From contig CAVUCE010000021.1 in the NCBI GenBank assembly GCA_963739985.1, positions 660,507-724,506 of the forward strand: DNA of 64,000 bases. The letters run 5' to 3'. Below are positions 20,602 to 30,408 of the stretch, in pieces. The stretch's first letter is position 1. Every line of letters begins with the position of its first letter. Both the position numbers and the translations under genes were made by a program. The notes under the pieces are model-generated. The model saw only the letters and a program-made list of their open reading frames with translations. It searched no databases and was not told where the DNA came from. This stretch comes from CAVUCE01 sp963739985. Its GTDB lineage: Bacteria > Bacteroidota > Ignavibacteria > Ignavibacteriales > Ignavibacteriaceae.

Positions 20602-22701
20602 TTGAAATTATTCAATTTTAAATACAGCTTCATTCAGCTAATTATGATATTATTTATATCAGTTATTGCTATTAACGCACGGGTTGATAATTGGCTGAAA
20701 GTAATTCAACATACTAAAGTTGAAGTTAAATATTATGCGCCATTTAAAAATACTGAATTTGTTGATATCCCTGAAGTTACTAGTAACACGAATAATCTCG
20801 GTTTAATAAAAACCTTTAAGGATGACAATCTTGATATAAAATTGATTTTCAAAAAACATAATTCATATATCGAATTATCAGGAGAAGCCTCAAGCATTAA
20901 AAAAAGTGATTTATGTTTTACTATCAAAGTAATATTTCCGCTAAAAGAAAAGAGAAGTAATTTAACATGGAGTTATAATCTAGATAGTACTGTTTCGATT
21001 AAGACAAGCACTGCTAGTTATCATAATTATGTTAAAGTAAATACGATATTGCCGCCGGACGGTGCATTTAATAAAGGGAAGAATTCCAACGGCGGATATG
21101 GGGACAAAATCGGGATAGGAGAAATGTCTTTTTATCCGCTAGCTGCAGTTACTAGGGGTGATAAAGGATTCGGCTGGGGAGTTGATTTAGGAATTCCCAC
21201 TGTTTTTAGATTATCGTATTCTCCTTCTGCCGGGATGATCACAGAATTTGATTTAGCTACCTCACAAGAGACAACAAAATTTCCTGATAGATCTTTCTTT
21301 AAAGTTATGCTATATGAATTCAATCCCGAATGGCATATGCGTTCTGCTCTTAAAAAGTATTATCAGACACAGCCGGATTATTTTAAGAAAAGAGTAAACA
21401 AAGAAGGTATTTGGCTTCCGTTTACGCCGCTTCATTCTATAAATAATTTCGGTGATTTTGGATTTGCATTTCATGAAACAAGCTGGTCGTCAAAAGACAA
21501 TGCTGATGATAATAAATTAACAATAAAGGCTGACAAAGATGCCGGTGTTTATAGTTTTCAGTATACTGAACCGTGGGACATACAAATTCCAATAAACGAT
21601 AAAAACATGAGTTATTCGGATTTAATATCCGATACTACTCTTCTTAAACATTACAGAATCATGCTGAATTCAAGTGTTACTGTAGATAAGAATAATCAAT
21701 GGCAAGCTCGAAAATTAAGAACGCCCTGGTTTAAATCCGGTTGGGCAGTTAGCATTACTACCGATGTTAATCCTGAAATTGGAGGAATTAGCAAGTATAA
21801 AATGGTTCGCCGCGAAGAAATAAATCCTGCTTTAAAATTGAATGTTGACGGAATATATTTTGATTCGATGGAATGGAACTGGCATAATGATCTTAATTAT
21901 AACAAGTCACATTTTCAATACACGGATTACCCACTTACATTTTCTGCATCGTTAGATAAACCCAAACCGGCAATTTGGAATTACGCATCCGAGTATACAA
22001 TGATTAGAAAAATTGCGGATGAAATGCACATGGAAGGTAAGCTAACAATGGGGAACGGTTTTGGCTGGATGCCTTTTGCTCCAGGCAAACTTGATTTGTT
22101 CGGCTCTGAATTTAGTTGGTATGGAAATCCCGATTCTGCGGCTAAAAGTTTGCGTTATATTCGAGCTATCTCTTATCAAAAGCCGATTGTATTTTTACTT
22201 AATCAAGGTCTTAATGATAAGGTTTTTACGGAACCGCCTTACGATGGTTACAAGGAATATTTTCAAAAAATGCTGTTTTATGGATACTTCCCGTCTTTTT
22301 TTAGCGTTAACTCAGCAACAGATCCTTATTGGCAAGACTCAACAATGTATAATGCCGGTCGCCCATTTTTCAAAAAGTATATTCCGCTTATTAAAGAAAT
22401 CGCCGCTGCTGGGTGGGAGCCGGTTACTTATGCCAGACTCAGTAACAATAATTTAAGAGTCGAAAGATTCGGCAACAAAAATGGTAAAGATATTTATTTC
22501 ACAATTCTAAATTCCAGTAGTTCAGAACAAAAATCGACTTTAACCATTGAGACCAGTAATCTAAATATTAAAAAAATTGCCAATGCTGGTGAGTTAATCG
22601 GGAACAAAAAACTTGATTATAAAATTACCGGTAATTTGGTTCAAATGTCAATTGATGTGAAAAAGAATTCGACTCAATTAATTAAAATTGAGAAAATATA
22701 A
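20602..22701 (+). CDS. Secreted TIM-barrel glycosidase-like protein of unrecognised family
   Basis: 699 residues, opening at a TTG (20602) that begins a plausible signal peptide (LIMILFISVIAINARV). I see no good ribosome site, so the start is uncertain. The N-terminal third is beta-rich, like the super-sandwich in front of many glycosidase barrels. The middle has barrel-like motifs with acidic residues: FQYTEPWDIQIP, VDGIYFDSMEWNW (about residue 420), MGNGFGWMPFAPGKLDLFGSEFSWYG. The C terminus is a small beta domain. It precedes the GH36-like gene by 27 bp, so a role in the same galactoside pathway is likely. I do not recognise the family and assign no activity. Confidence 0.55.
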   Translation: MKLFNFKYSFIQLIMILFISVIAINARVDNWLKVIQHTKVEVKYYAPFKNTEFVDIPEVTSNTNNLGLIKTFKDDNLDIKLIFKKHNSYIELSGEASSIKKSDLCFTIKVIFPLKEKRSNLTWSYNLDSTVSIKTSTASYHNYVKVNTILPPDGAFNKGKNSNGGYGDKIGIGEMSFYPLAAVTRGDKGFGWGVDLGIPTVFRLSYSPSAGMITEFDLATSQETTKFPDRSFFKVMLYEFNPEWHMRSALKKYYQTQPDYFKKRVNKEGIWLPFTPLHSINNFGDFGFAFHETSWSSKDNADDNKLTIKADKDAGVYSFQYTEPWDIQIPINDKNMSYSDLISDTTLLKHYRIMLNSSVTVDKNNQWQARKLRTPWFKSGWAVSITTDVNPEIGGISKYKMVRREEINPALKLNVDGIYFDSMEWNWHNDLNYNKSHFQYTDYPLTFSASLDKPKPAIWNYASEYTMIRKIADEMHMEGKLTMGNGFGWMPFAPGKLDLFGSEFSWYGNPDSAAKSLRYIRAISYQKPIVFLLNQGLNDKVFTEPPYDGYKEYFQKMLFYGYFPSFFSVNSATDPYWQDSTMYNAGRPFFKKYIPLIKEIAAAGWEPVTYARLSNNNLRVERFGNKNGKDIYFTILNSSSSEQKSTLTIETSNLNIKKIANAGELIGNKKLDYKITGNLVQMSIDVKKNSTQLIKIEKI

Positions 22702-22728
22702 TTTAATGAAAAATTAGTCGGGTGTAAG

Positions 22729-25359
22729 ATGCTGAAAAAAACGGTAACAATTTTATTTATTTCACTTTCTGTAGCAATGGCGCAGAACTCTGCATATTTA
22801 ATCAAACATAACAATATGTTTAGTTTGGGAAATAAATATTTGGAAAGAGTTATCAGCATTGCACCGGGAAATTTGGGAACTACGCAAATTGTGAATAAAC
22901 TTTCAGGAAAAACCTATAAAGTAAAGTCCGACGTATTTGCTATGCAGATAGTTTTTACTGGAGTAGGTCCTGCTTACGGTGAAGATCAAAACGGTGAAAA
23001 CGATGTAATGCTTACCGCAAAAGATTTTGAATTTACAAGCTATAAAGAAAGCAATCTTAATGATGGCGGGAAAAAATTATCTCTTAACTTTAAGTTTAGC
23101 TGGGAATATACTGATTTTTACCTAACTGCAAATTATGAAGTTTCTCCCGAACAATATTCAATGCGAAAATGGATCGAAGTTTCTGATTCATCATACGGCA
23201 TTCAATTCTTAGATCGAATTTATGTTGAATCGATGACCCTAAGTAATAATGATTTCAGTCGCGGACAATTCGGTCAGCCGGTATTTAACAATGATTTGTT
23301 TTTGGGAGTTGAATATCCGACTGTAGAAAATAAAATTGACAGCAATAAAGTTAGAATCGGTTACGTTGTGGGTAAAGAAATAAAGAAACAGCCGTTTATT
23401 TCTCACACTTCTATTCTTGGTGCATCTCCTTCAAAAATCAAGCTTGAACAATCATTCATGGATTATGTCGACGGTATAAAGGTTAACGGAACACATCCAT
23501 ATCTATTGTATAACTCATGGTATGATTTCAGGAATCCGGCAATTGTTAAAGATTCTGCCAGTGTAATGGATGAGCAAACTGTATTGAATAGAATACATAC
23601 TTTCAAAAAGTATATGTACGATAAATATAATATAGCCCTAGATGCGTTTGTTCTGGATGACGGATGGGATAAGTATAAAAGTCTGTGGCAAATAGATTCT
23701 ACTCGTTTCCCGAATGGATTCACTCCTTTTGATAAGGCATTAAGCCCAATGCACACTGCCTTGGGAATTTGGGCTTCCCCATTTTGTGGTTATTCAAAGA
23801 GAGATACGCGGGTAAACTGGGGCGCAGAACACGGGTACGAAAAGGTAGGAGATTTTCTCTGCTTTGCTGGAACAAATTACAAAGCTGGGTACAAAAAACG
23901 AATGGTTGATTATACAAAAAAATATGATCTAGGATATTTTAAGTGGGATGGTTTTCTGCTTGCATGTAACGAAACCGATCACGGACACCTTCCGGGGATT
24001 TACTCCAGAGAAGCAAATGTATCTACTTACATCGATATTATTAAAGCGGTTCGAAAGGTTAATCCTAAAATTTATTTGAATATAACAACGGGAACCTGGC
24101 TTTCTCCTTGGTGGCTGAAGTACGCTGATTGCATCTGGATGCAAGGAGCTGATTATGCTTATGCCGAAGATGTCCCTTCAATTAATGATAGGGACAAATC
24201 CATTACATATCGTGATGCCGTACTGTGGGATGATTATAAGAAACTGAATTTATTATTCCCGATGTCAAGTTTGATGACCCACGGAATTATCAAAGGACGA
24301 TTAAACTTTTTAGGTGGAAAAAACGAATCGCTTGATTCCTTCAGTAACGAAGTGATGATGTACTTTGGCAGAGGCGTAATGATGTGGGAACTTTATGTAT
24401 CCCCGGACTTATTATCGGAAGGCGAATGGAATGCGATTGCCTCATCAATTAAATGGGCAAAAGCAAATAAAAACATACTTGAAAAAACAAAAATGATTCT
24501 CGGTAATCCGTTAAAGAGAGACACTTATGGATACCTACATGTTAGAAAAGAAAAAGGGATACTGTTATTAAGAAATCCTGATGCAATGAAGAAGAAAGTT
24601 AGCATTAAACTAACACCTGATCTAGGTGATATTGACCCTTTGACCGAGTATTATGTGAAAGTAATTTATCCTTACAATTTTATACTACCAAAACCTGTTA
24701 AGTTAAATGAAACTTTGAATCTTGATTTAAGCGGATACGAAGTACTCACAGCTGAATTAATTCCGTCTGATAAAATTGATATGAATTTACCTATTGGAGT
24801 CAAGTTCAGCATGAAAGATGGAAATATTCTTGTCTACGCTGCTCCCGGTAAAGTAAAAACTATAGAGTCGATTTCTAAAAAGGAATTGGGAAAAATTCAA
24901 TTCGGTAATCAACAGCCGGATATAAAATATGTGGAATCCTCACCGGGAAAGAATAACGGACTAGAGTTCAAATCTAATCTAAATATATCCATTCCGAATT
25001 ATTATAAGAATGCAAAAGTCGGATTTTTACTCGAATCGGACAAGAAGTTACAAAAAGAATTGAAACCTGATTTCAAAATAATTGTGAATGGAAAATCGCA
25101 AAAATTAAAAGTCGAAGAAGAAAACGGAAAATGGTTCTGGCTAATAGCTGATATATCTGCTGGTGAAAACGATGTATCGTTTTCGGTGAATTTCAAAACT
25201 ACGGAAAAAGGGAAAATTAGTTCATGGATTTTATCAGATAAAGAACTGATCGGTAAAAAATTAGAGAATGTTAGTGAAAATGAATTACTGCCGGCAAAAC
25301 CGTATCCGGCCGACATTGAAAAAGAAATTATTCCAATTAAAAGTTTTAATATCCGGTAA
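22729..25359 (+). CDS. GH36-like alpha-galactosidase, exported
   Basis: 876 residues. A signal peptide (MLKKTVTILFISLSVAMAQ) is followed by a beta-supersandwich and a GH36/GH27-type barrel. The markers are LLYNSWYDFR, LDDGWDKY (about residue 310), GIWASPF and YFKWDGF, whose Asp (about residue 407) is at the position of the clan GH-D nucleophile. WMQGADYAYAED with a following RD is near the expected acid/base region. The last 200 residues are beta-rich accessory sequence. The enzyme should remove terminal alpha-galactose in the periplasm or at the surface. The following genes encode a symporter, a galactokinase-like kinase, a nucleotidyltransferase and an epimerase, which supports galactose. 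Other clan GH-D activities, such as alpha-N-acetylgalactosaminidase, are possible. Confidence 0.8.
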   Translation: MLKKTVTILFISLSVAMAQNSAYLIKHNNMFSLGNKYLERVISIAPGNLGTTQIVNKLSGKTYKVKSDVFAMQIVFTGVGPAYGEDQNGENDVMLTAKDFEFTSYKESNLNDGGKKLSLNFKFSWEYTDFYLTANYEVSPEQYSMRKWIEVSDSSYGIQFLDRIYVESMTLSNNDFSRGQFGQPVFNNDLFLGVEYPTVENKIDSNKVRIGYVVGKEIKKQPFISHTSILGASPSKIKLEQSFMDYVDGIKVNGTHPYLLYNSWYDFRNPAIVKDSASVMDEQTVLNRIHTFKKYMYDKYNIALDAFVLDDGWDKYKSLWQIDSTRFPNGFTPFDKALSPMHTALGIWASPFCGYSKRDTRVNWGAEHGYEKVGDFLCFAGTNYKAGYKKRMVDYTKKYDLGYFKWDGFLLACNETDHGHLPGIYSREANVSTYIDIIKAVRKVNPKIYLNITTGTWLSPWWLKYADCIWMQGADYAYAEDVPSINDRDKSITYRDAVLWDDYKKLNLLFPMSSLMTHGIIKGRLNFLGGKNESLDSFSNEVMMYFGRGVMMWELYVSPDLLSEGEWNAIASSIKWAKANKNILEKTKMILGNPLKRDTYGYLHVRKEKGILLLRNPDAMKKKVSIKLTPDLGDIDPLTEYYVKVIYPYNFILPKPVKLNETLNLDLSGYEVLTAELIPSDKIDMNLPIGVKFSMKDGNILVYAAPGKVKTIESISKKELGKIQFGNQQPDIKYVESSPGKNNGLEFKSNLNISIPNYYKNAKVGFLLESDKKLQKELKPDFKIIVNGKSQKLKVEEENGKWFWLIADISAGENDVSFSVNFKTTEKGKISSWILSDKELIGKKLENVSENELLPAKPYPADIEKEIIPIKSFNIR

Positions 25360-25370
25360 AAGGAGGCAAG

Positions 25371-25514
25371 ATGTATTTCGATTGGAGAACATGGGGAATT
25401 TGGTTAATCGGTTTTATCATCCTAATTATATGGATTTTGCTCCCGATTAAGGAGTTCAAAAAAGTACTTAAGAAAAAAAGAACAGAAATGAATAAAAAGA
25501 AAAACTCTAACTAA
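25371..25514 (+). CDS. 47-residue single-pass membrane protein, probable symporter accessory
   Basis: ATG at 25371 directly follows a perfect AGGAGG (25361-25366). The product starts MYFDWRTWGIWLIGFIILII, continues to one membrane segment of about 20 residues, and ends in a Lys-rich tail (KKVLKKKRTEMNKKKN). It stops at 25514, 14 bp before the symporter gene, and 11 bp after the alpha-galactosidase stop. Small one-helix proteins encoded just ahead of SSS or NSS transporters are known as small accessory subunits. By position and shape this is a candidate of that type. The excellent ribosome site and tight packing argue that it is a real gene despite its length. Confidence 0.65.
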   Translation: MYFDWRTWGIWLIGFIILIIWILLPIKEFKKVLKKKRTEMNKKKNSN

Positions 25515-25528
25515 AGCCGGAGACGCAA

Positions 25529-27175
25529 TTGAATCTTGCAGATTATATAATAGTATTTGTTTTCCTTATAGGGATATTTTATGTGGGCTCTATTTTCTAC
25601 CGGTGGGTAGGAAGTTCAGATGACTTTTATTTGGCTGGACGAAATCTTACTCCCTTTATTCTTGCAGCTGTTATTGCCGCCACTAATGTTAATTTGTATA
25701 GCTTCGTCGGGCAGGCCGGAATAGCTTATAAACACGGTATTTCAATTGTCTGGCAAACATGGACAGGCGATATGGCACTGGTTATTTCCGGACTTTTTGT
25801 TATTCCGATTTTTAGGCGATTAAGAATTAGAACAGTTCCGGAGTTCCTTGAACTGAGATACAGCAAAGGTGTAAGAACTTTTGTTGCAGTTATTTGGATT
25901 TTCCGCCTTGCCTTTTGGCTTGGAGTTGTTTTATACACTGCGGTAATTGCAGCTCAAATTATCACAGGATTTCAATCATTTACTGCATGGGTATTAATTT
26001 TTTCGGTTGTTGTAATCATCTATACAATGCTCGGAGGAATGTGGTCTGTGGCTTTTACGGACGTAATCCAGTTTGTCCTTATGCTTGGAAGCGCACTTGT
26101 TTTACTCCCGCTGGCGATGAGTTATATCGGCTGGTGGCCCGGAATGAGCGCAAAACTTCCTGAAGGCGCATTAAACCTTGTAAAGCAAACCGGAAATTAT
26201 AACTGGAAATTTGTTTTAGCAATTTTTCTCCTGGGAATTGAGTGGGCGTGTGTTGATCAAGGATTGCTGCAGCGCGCGTTTGGAGCAGAAAGTACAAGAA
26301 CAGTTGCTAAAGGTTTGGTACTTGCCGGAATTATAACAACACCTTTTGCGCTTTTATGGGTTATCCCTGGATTAGATGCAAGAGTCATCTATCCGCATTT
26401 AAGTAACGCCGATACTGCTGTTCCATTACTTATATCTAAGCTAATTCCAAATATAGTTTTAGGATTTGTTGTTGTCGGTTTACTATCTTCTCAGTTATCA
26501 ACCATTTCCGGTAACTTGAATGGAGTGGCAACAATTTTTGCAAGTGATATTTACGAAAATGTATTAAACAAGAAAGCAACAGATAAGGATGTAATTTTTG
26601 TTGCGAGAATTATTACCGTACTAACCGGAATTGTGATGATACTATTTGCTTACTGGGTTCCGATTTTGGGCGGCGCCGTAAATGCGTACCTCACAATCAT
26701 TGCTATAATGGATATGCCGCTATTTATTATAGCTATTATTTACGGACTTCTGTGGAAACGTGCTAACTGGCAGGGAGCAATTGGAGGTTATATAGCCGGT
26801 GCACTAGCAGGAGTTTTGGGGGAATATTTTTTTCACCTCGATTTTAACTTAACAACATTTATTTCAGCCGGAGTAGCGCTAATAGTAACACCTATAATCA
26901 GCTTGATGACAATGGATGAACAAAGTATAAGTTTATCTTCTATTTGGAGAGCAAGAAAAACGAGCGATGAAGAAACAGAAAACAACGATGTTTACAATAT
27001 TATTCCTCAAACATTTTTAGGAAGACTTAGCCTGGGAATCTTTTTTCTTGGCTTGATAATTTTTCTAACCGGAATAATCATGGGAAGCAAAGGAATTGAA
27101 GCTGCATCTGTGGTCAGTGTTATCGGAATGATTATTTATTTCGCCGGCGGATTATTTAGGACATATACGAATTAA
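25529..27175 (+). CDS. Sodium/solute symporter (SSS/SLC5 family), probable sugar importer
   Basis: 548 residues starting at a TTG with GGAG seven bases upstream. About 13-14 hydrophobic segments are visible. The N terminus (DYIIVFVFLIGIFYVGSIFYRW, then SSDDFYLAGRNLTPFILAAVIAATNVN) is the SSS signature. GGMWSVAFTDVIQFVLMLG and LSSQLSTISGNLNGVATIFASDIY are the conserved TM5-6 and TM8 regions that hold the sodium site. It lies between the alpha-galactosidase with its small membrane protein and the galactokinase-like gene. Import of galactose or a galactoside is therefore the natural inference. The GHMP kinase starts 2 bp after its stop, so they are surely co-transcribed. Confidence 0.85.
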   Translation: MNLADYIIVFVFLIGIFYVGSIFYRWVGSSDDFYLAGRNLTPFILAAVIAATNVNLYSFVGQAGIAYKHGISIVWQTWTGDMALVISGLFVIPIFRRLRIRTVPEFLELRYSKGVRTFVAVIWIFRLAFWLGVVLYTAVIAAQIITGFQSFTAWVLIFSVVVIIYTMLGGMWSVAFTDVIQFVLMLGSALVLLPLAMSYIGWWPGMSAKLPEGALNLVKQTGNYNWKFVLAIFLLGIEWACVDQGLLQRAFGAESTRTVAKGLVLAGIITTPFALLWVIPGLDARVIYPHLSNADTAVPLLISKLIPNIVLGFVVVGLLSSQLSTISGNLNGVATIFASDIYENVLNKKATDKDVIFVARIITVLTGIVMILFAYWVPILGGAVNAYLTIIAIMDMPLFIIAIIYGLLWKRANWQGAIGGYIAGALAGVLGEYFFHLDFNLTTFISAGVALIVTPIISLMTMDEQSISLSSIWRARKTSDEETENNDVYNIIPQTFLGRLSLGIFFLGLIIFLTGIIMGSKGIEAASVVSVIGMIIYFAGGLFRTYTN

Positions 27176-27177
27176 TT

Positions 27178-28290
27178 ATGGAAAATAGAATGAGAATAGA
27201 AAAGTGCGGATTAAAGGTATCAACTCCGGGAAGAGTTTGCCTTTTTGGAGAGCATCAAGATTATTTAAACTTACCTATTATTGCTTGTGCTATTTCATTA
27301 AGAATTGCTATTGAAGGGAATAAAAGAGAAGATAAGTTAGTTAAAATAAATATGCCGGATATAAATGAAGAAGATTCTTTTAAGTTTGAAGGCAATCTTA
27401 AATACGGAAAAGAAAGAGATTATTTTAGAAGTTCTGTAAATATATTAAAAAGACATGGGTTCACTTTTTCTAATGGTCTTGATTGCGTTGTAAGGGGAAA
27501 GATACCAATAAACTCAGGAACATCTAGTTCATCAGCCTTAATTGTTACATGGATTAATTTTCTAACACAGATGAGCGATCAAGCAAAAATTATTTCCTCC
27601 GAAAAAGTTGCAGAATATGCATACGAAGCAGAAGTACTGGAATTTGATGAACCGGGCGGAATGATGGATCAATATTCGACGGCTATTGGAGGTATAATAT
27701 CGTTAAAGTCTTATCCTAAAATAAAAGTAGAAAAGATTAGCTCAAGGCTAGGTAAATTTGTTCTCGGAGATTCCGGTGAACCTAAAGATACTAAATATAT
27801 TTTATCGAGAGTCAAAAAACAAATACAAAAAGTTGTAAAAGAGCTACAAAAAAAACATCCCGAATTTTCTCTTCAGAATGTTAAAGAAAAAGAAATTAGA
27901 AATTATTCGAAAGATTTAACAACAGAGCAACTGGAATTATTAATCGGTACAATTCAAAACAGGGATATTACCAAAAAAGCAAAAGCACTTTTAACTTTGC
28001 CTGAAATTAATCATGAAGAATTAGGTGTGCTACTGAATGAACATCATAAAGTATTGAGAGATGTTTTGAAAATTTCCACGCCTAAAATAGATAGAATGAT
28101 TAACGCAACGCTTGATGCGGGCGCTTACGGTGCAAAAATAAACGGTTCGGGTGGAGGAGGTTGCATGTTTGCTTATGCACCGAATAATTCTCAGAAAGTT
28201 AAAGAGGCGATTGAGAAAGAAGGCGGAAAAGCATATATAATAACAAAAGATCAAGGTACACACTCAAATTTATTGGAGGCTGTTGAATGA
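27178..28290 (+). CDS. GHMP-family sugar kinase, galactokinase-like
   Basis: 370 residues with all three GHMP motifs. GRVCLFGEHQDYL (residues 18-30) is the galactokinase-type motif 1 with small changes (GRVNLIGEHTDY in GalK). INSGTSSSSA (about 111-120) is the phosphate loop, and INGSGGGGCMF (about 321) is motif 3. The family phosphorylates the anomeric or another hydroxyl of sugars with ATP. The symporter ends 2 bp upstream, and the nucleotidyltransferase overlaps the stop codon by 4 bp. That makes galactose-1-phosphate the likely product handed on. A different monosaccharide, such as arabinose or a uronic acid, cannot be excluded because motif 1 is not a perfect GalK match. Confidence 0.8.
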   Translation: MENRMRIEKCGLKVSTPGRVCLFGEHQDYLNLPIIACAISLRIAIEGNKREDKLVKINMPDINEEDSFKFEGNLKYGKERDYFRSSVNILKRHGFTFSNGLDCVVRGKIPINSGTSSSSALIVTWINFLTQMSDQAKIISSEKVAEYAYEAEVLEFDEPGGMMDQYSTAIGGIISLKSYPKIKVEKISSRLGKFVLGDSGEPKDTKYILSRVKKQIQKVVKELQKKHPEFSLQNVKEKEIRNYSKDLTTEQLELLIGTIQNRDITKKAKALLTLPEINHEELGVLLNEHHKVLRDVLKISTPKIDRMINATLDAGAYGAKINGSGGGGCMFAYAPNNSQKVKEAIEKEGGKAYIITKDQGTHSNLLEAVE

Positions 28291-29165
28291 ATGATGGGAG
28301 ACTAGTTATTTTAGCCGGCGGAATTTCATCACGTATGAAGAAGCCTGCAGAACTAAATGATAATGTCGATTCAAGATTAATTCAAGATGCGGATCTTAAA
28401 ACAAAATCCATGATTGGAGTCGGTGATAACTATCGCCCATTTCTCGATTATTTATTATTTAATGCAAGAGAATCCGGATATGGAGATATATTAATTGTTA
28501 TCGGAGAAAAAGACGATAGTATAAAATCTTATTACGGTAAGAAAGAAAAAGATAATGAGTTTTACGGTCTTAATATCTCATACGCAGTTCAAAAGATTCC
28601 CGAAGGAAAAATAAAACCGGTTGGAACTGCAGATGCACTTTTGCAGGGCCTGAATTATAAAACCGAGTGGTCGGGAAAAAATTTTACAGTCTGCAATAGT
28701 GATAATTTATATTCTCAAAAAGCGTTAAATTTGATGCTCAAAACGGATTATCAAAATGCAATGATTGATTACGATAGGAATGCCTTAGAATTTGAGCATG
28801 AAAGAATTGAGAAATTTGCCATTACTCAAAAAGATGATGAAAATTACCTGGTTGATATTATTGAAAAACCAATAGCGCATGATATTGAAAAAGTAAAAGA
28901 TGAAGATGGAATTGTCGGAGTAAGTATGAACATTTTTAGTTTGAACTATGATCAAATTTTACAATTTTTAAAGGTTGTTCCTTTTCACTCTATTCGAGGA
29001 GAAAAAGAACTGCCTGAAGCTGTAAAAATGATGGTGACCGAATATCCCAAATCTTTATATGCATATCCTATGGGGGAACATGTGCCTGACTTAACTAACA
29101 AAGCGGATATAATTCCGGTTAAAAAATATTTGGAACAGAATTTCTCAAAAACTTTATTTGTTTAA
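28287..29165 (+). CDS. Sugar-1-phosphate nucleotidyltransferase
   Basis: 292 residues. LVILAGGISSRMKKPA near the N terminus is the nucleotide-binding loop of the GalU/RfbA-type nucleotidyltransferases. Further family features are NYRPFLDYLLFNARESGYGDILIVIG, a GTADALLQGL segment, and FTVCNSDNLY, which carries the metal-binding Asp. DIIEKP follows further on. It should join a sugar-1-phosphate to NTP, releasing pyrophosphate. Its start overlaps the kinase stop (ATGA), and the regulator start overlaps its own stop by one base. With the kinase upstream and an epimerase downstream, it could make UDP-galactose directly and so replace GalT. Nucleotide and sugar specificity are inferred only from context. 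Confidence 0.75.
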   Translation: MNDGRLVILAGGISSRMKKPAELNDNVDSRLIQDADLKTKSMIGVGDNYRPFLDYLLFNARESGYGDILIVIGEKDDSIKSYYGKKEKDNEFYGLNISYAVQKIPEGKIKPVGTADALLQGLNYKTEWSGKNFTVCNSDNLYSQKALNLMLKTDYQNAMIDYDRNALEFEHERIEKFAITQKDDENYLVDIIEKPIAHDIEKVKDEDGIVGVSMNIFSLNYDQILQFLKVVPFHSIRGEKELPEAVKMMVTEYPKSLYAYPMGEHVPDLTNKADIIPVKKYLEQNFSKTLFV

Positions 29166-30382
29166 TGAGCAAAGTTAGAAAAAAGAACGAAATTCGTAGA
29201 AACTTAATTTTAAGAGCGCTGCTTGATAAAGGTCCGCTTTCATTATCGGATTTAAAGATTCAAACAGGGATAACTTTACCTGTGGTTTCAAATATTATTT
29301 CACTTCTCAAAAAAGAAAAACTGGTTGTTGAAGTTAAAGCGAAGGATAACAATCAAGCGGGTAGACCGCCAGTAGTTGTAAAATTAAACGGTAAATCCGG
29401 ATTCATTCTTGGAATAGATATAGGCCGCTTATTCACTAATTTTATTATTCTTGATCTAGAAAATGCTATTATTGCTGATACAAGAAGAAAGTCAATTCCT
29501 CTCAGTAATGATATAAAAATAGTTAATCAGTTGGAAAGGGAAATTAAGTTAGTATTATCTGAAGCTAAAGTTACCTGGAATAAACTTCTCGGTATTGGTA
29601 TTTCTTTACCCGGTATGGTAAAAGGAAGACTCGGTTTAACAGAAACATATTTTAACTTTGGGGATAGATCCGCAAAAGAAATATTAACGGACAGGTTTAA
29701 AAAACCTGTACACATCGAACACGATCTTAAAGCAATGGCGCTTGGAGAACTTTGGTTTGGCGCGGCCAAAAATGTTAAGAATGCTCTTTGCGTTAATGTT
29801 GGCTGGGGCCTCGGATTAGGTATTATTTTAGACGGCAGAGTTTATTATGGCGAGGATGGATACGCTGGAGAGTTTGGACATATTCAAGTTGTACCCAAAG
29901 GAGAGTTATGTTATTGCGGTAAACGCGGCTGCCTGGAAACTGTTTCTTCAGGTAGGGCAATGACGCATCTTGCACGTAAGAAAATTGCCAAGGGTGCTGA
30001 AACAATGATTCTACAAGACAACAATAAAAAAATTGAAGAAATAGATGCAGGCTCCGTACTTGTAGCGGCGAATAAAGGCGACCAATTTTCGATTGAAATT
30101 ATTGAAGAGGCTGGTGAATATCTAGGATTTGGTATAGCGACCCTAATCAATTTATTTAATCCTTCCGTCATTATACTCGGCGGTGGTGTTTCAAGCGCGG
30201 CGCCTTACTTGGTTGATTCCATAAAAAATAATGCAATGAAACATTCGTTAGTACAATTAAATCGAAATGTTCAATTTGTTACTTCAAATCTCGGTAATAA
30301 AGCCGGGGCTCTGGGAGTTGCAATATATTTAGCTATGGATTTATTCGATGTAGAACATCTTAATCCTTCGGCTTATGTTTAA
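29165..30382 (+). CDS. ROK-family transcriptional regulator (NagC/XylR type)
   Basis: 405 residues. An N-terminal helix-turn-helix (NLILRALLDKGPLSLSDLKIQTGITLPVVSNIISLLKKE, residues about 11-50) is followed by a ROK domain. Its ATP-fold signature LGIDIGRLFTNFIILDLE starts near residue 83, and the zinc motif CYCGKRGCLE lies near 250. The length, about 400 with the HTH, separates it from ROK sugar kinases of about 300. In the family, sugar binding releases the repressor from DNA. It is embedded in the galactoside operon (one-base overlap with the gene before), so it probably controls this operon in response to galactose or a derivative. I could not identify its operator. Confidence 0.85.
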   Translation: MSKVRKKNEIRRNLILRALLDKGPLSLSDLKIQTGITLPVVSNIISLLKKEKLVVEVKAKDNNQAGRPPVVVKLNGKSGFILGIDIGRLFTNFIILDLENAIIADTRRKSIPLSNDIKIVNQLEREIKLVLSEAKVTWNKLLGIGISLPGMVKGRLGLTETYFNFGDRSAKEILTDRFKKPVHIEHDLKAMALGELWFGAAKNVKNALCVNVGWGLGLGIILDGRVYYGEDGYAGEFGHIQVVPKGELCYCGKRGCLETVSSGRAMTHLARKKIAKGAETMILQDNNKKIEEIDAGSVLVAANKGDQFSIEIIEEAGEYLGFGIATLINLFNPSVIILGGGVSSAAPYLVDSIKNNAMKHSLVQLNRNVQFVTSNLGNKAGALGVAIYLAMDLFDVEHLNPSAYV

Positions 30383-30408
30383 TTATTTATAATTTATTAA
30401 ATCCTTCC

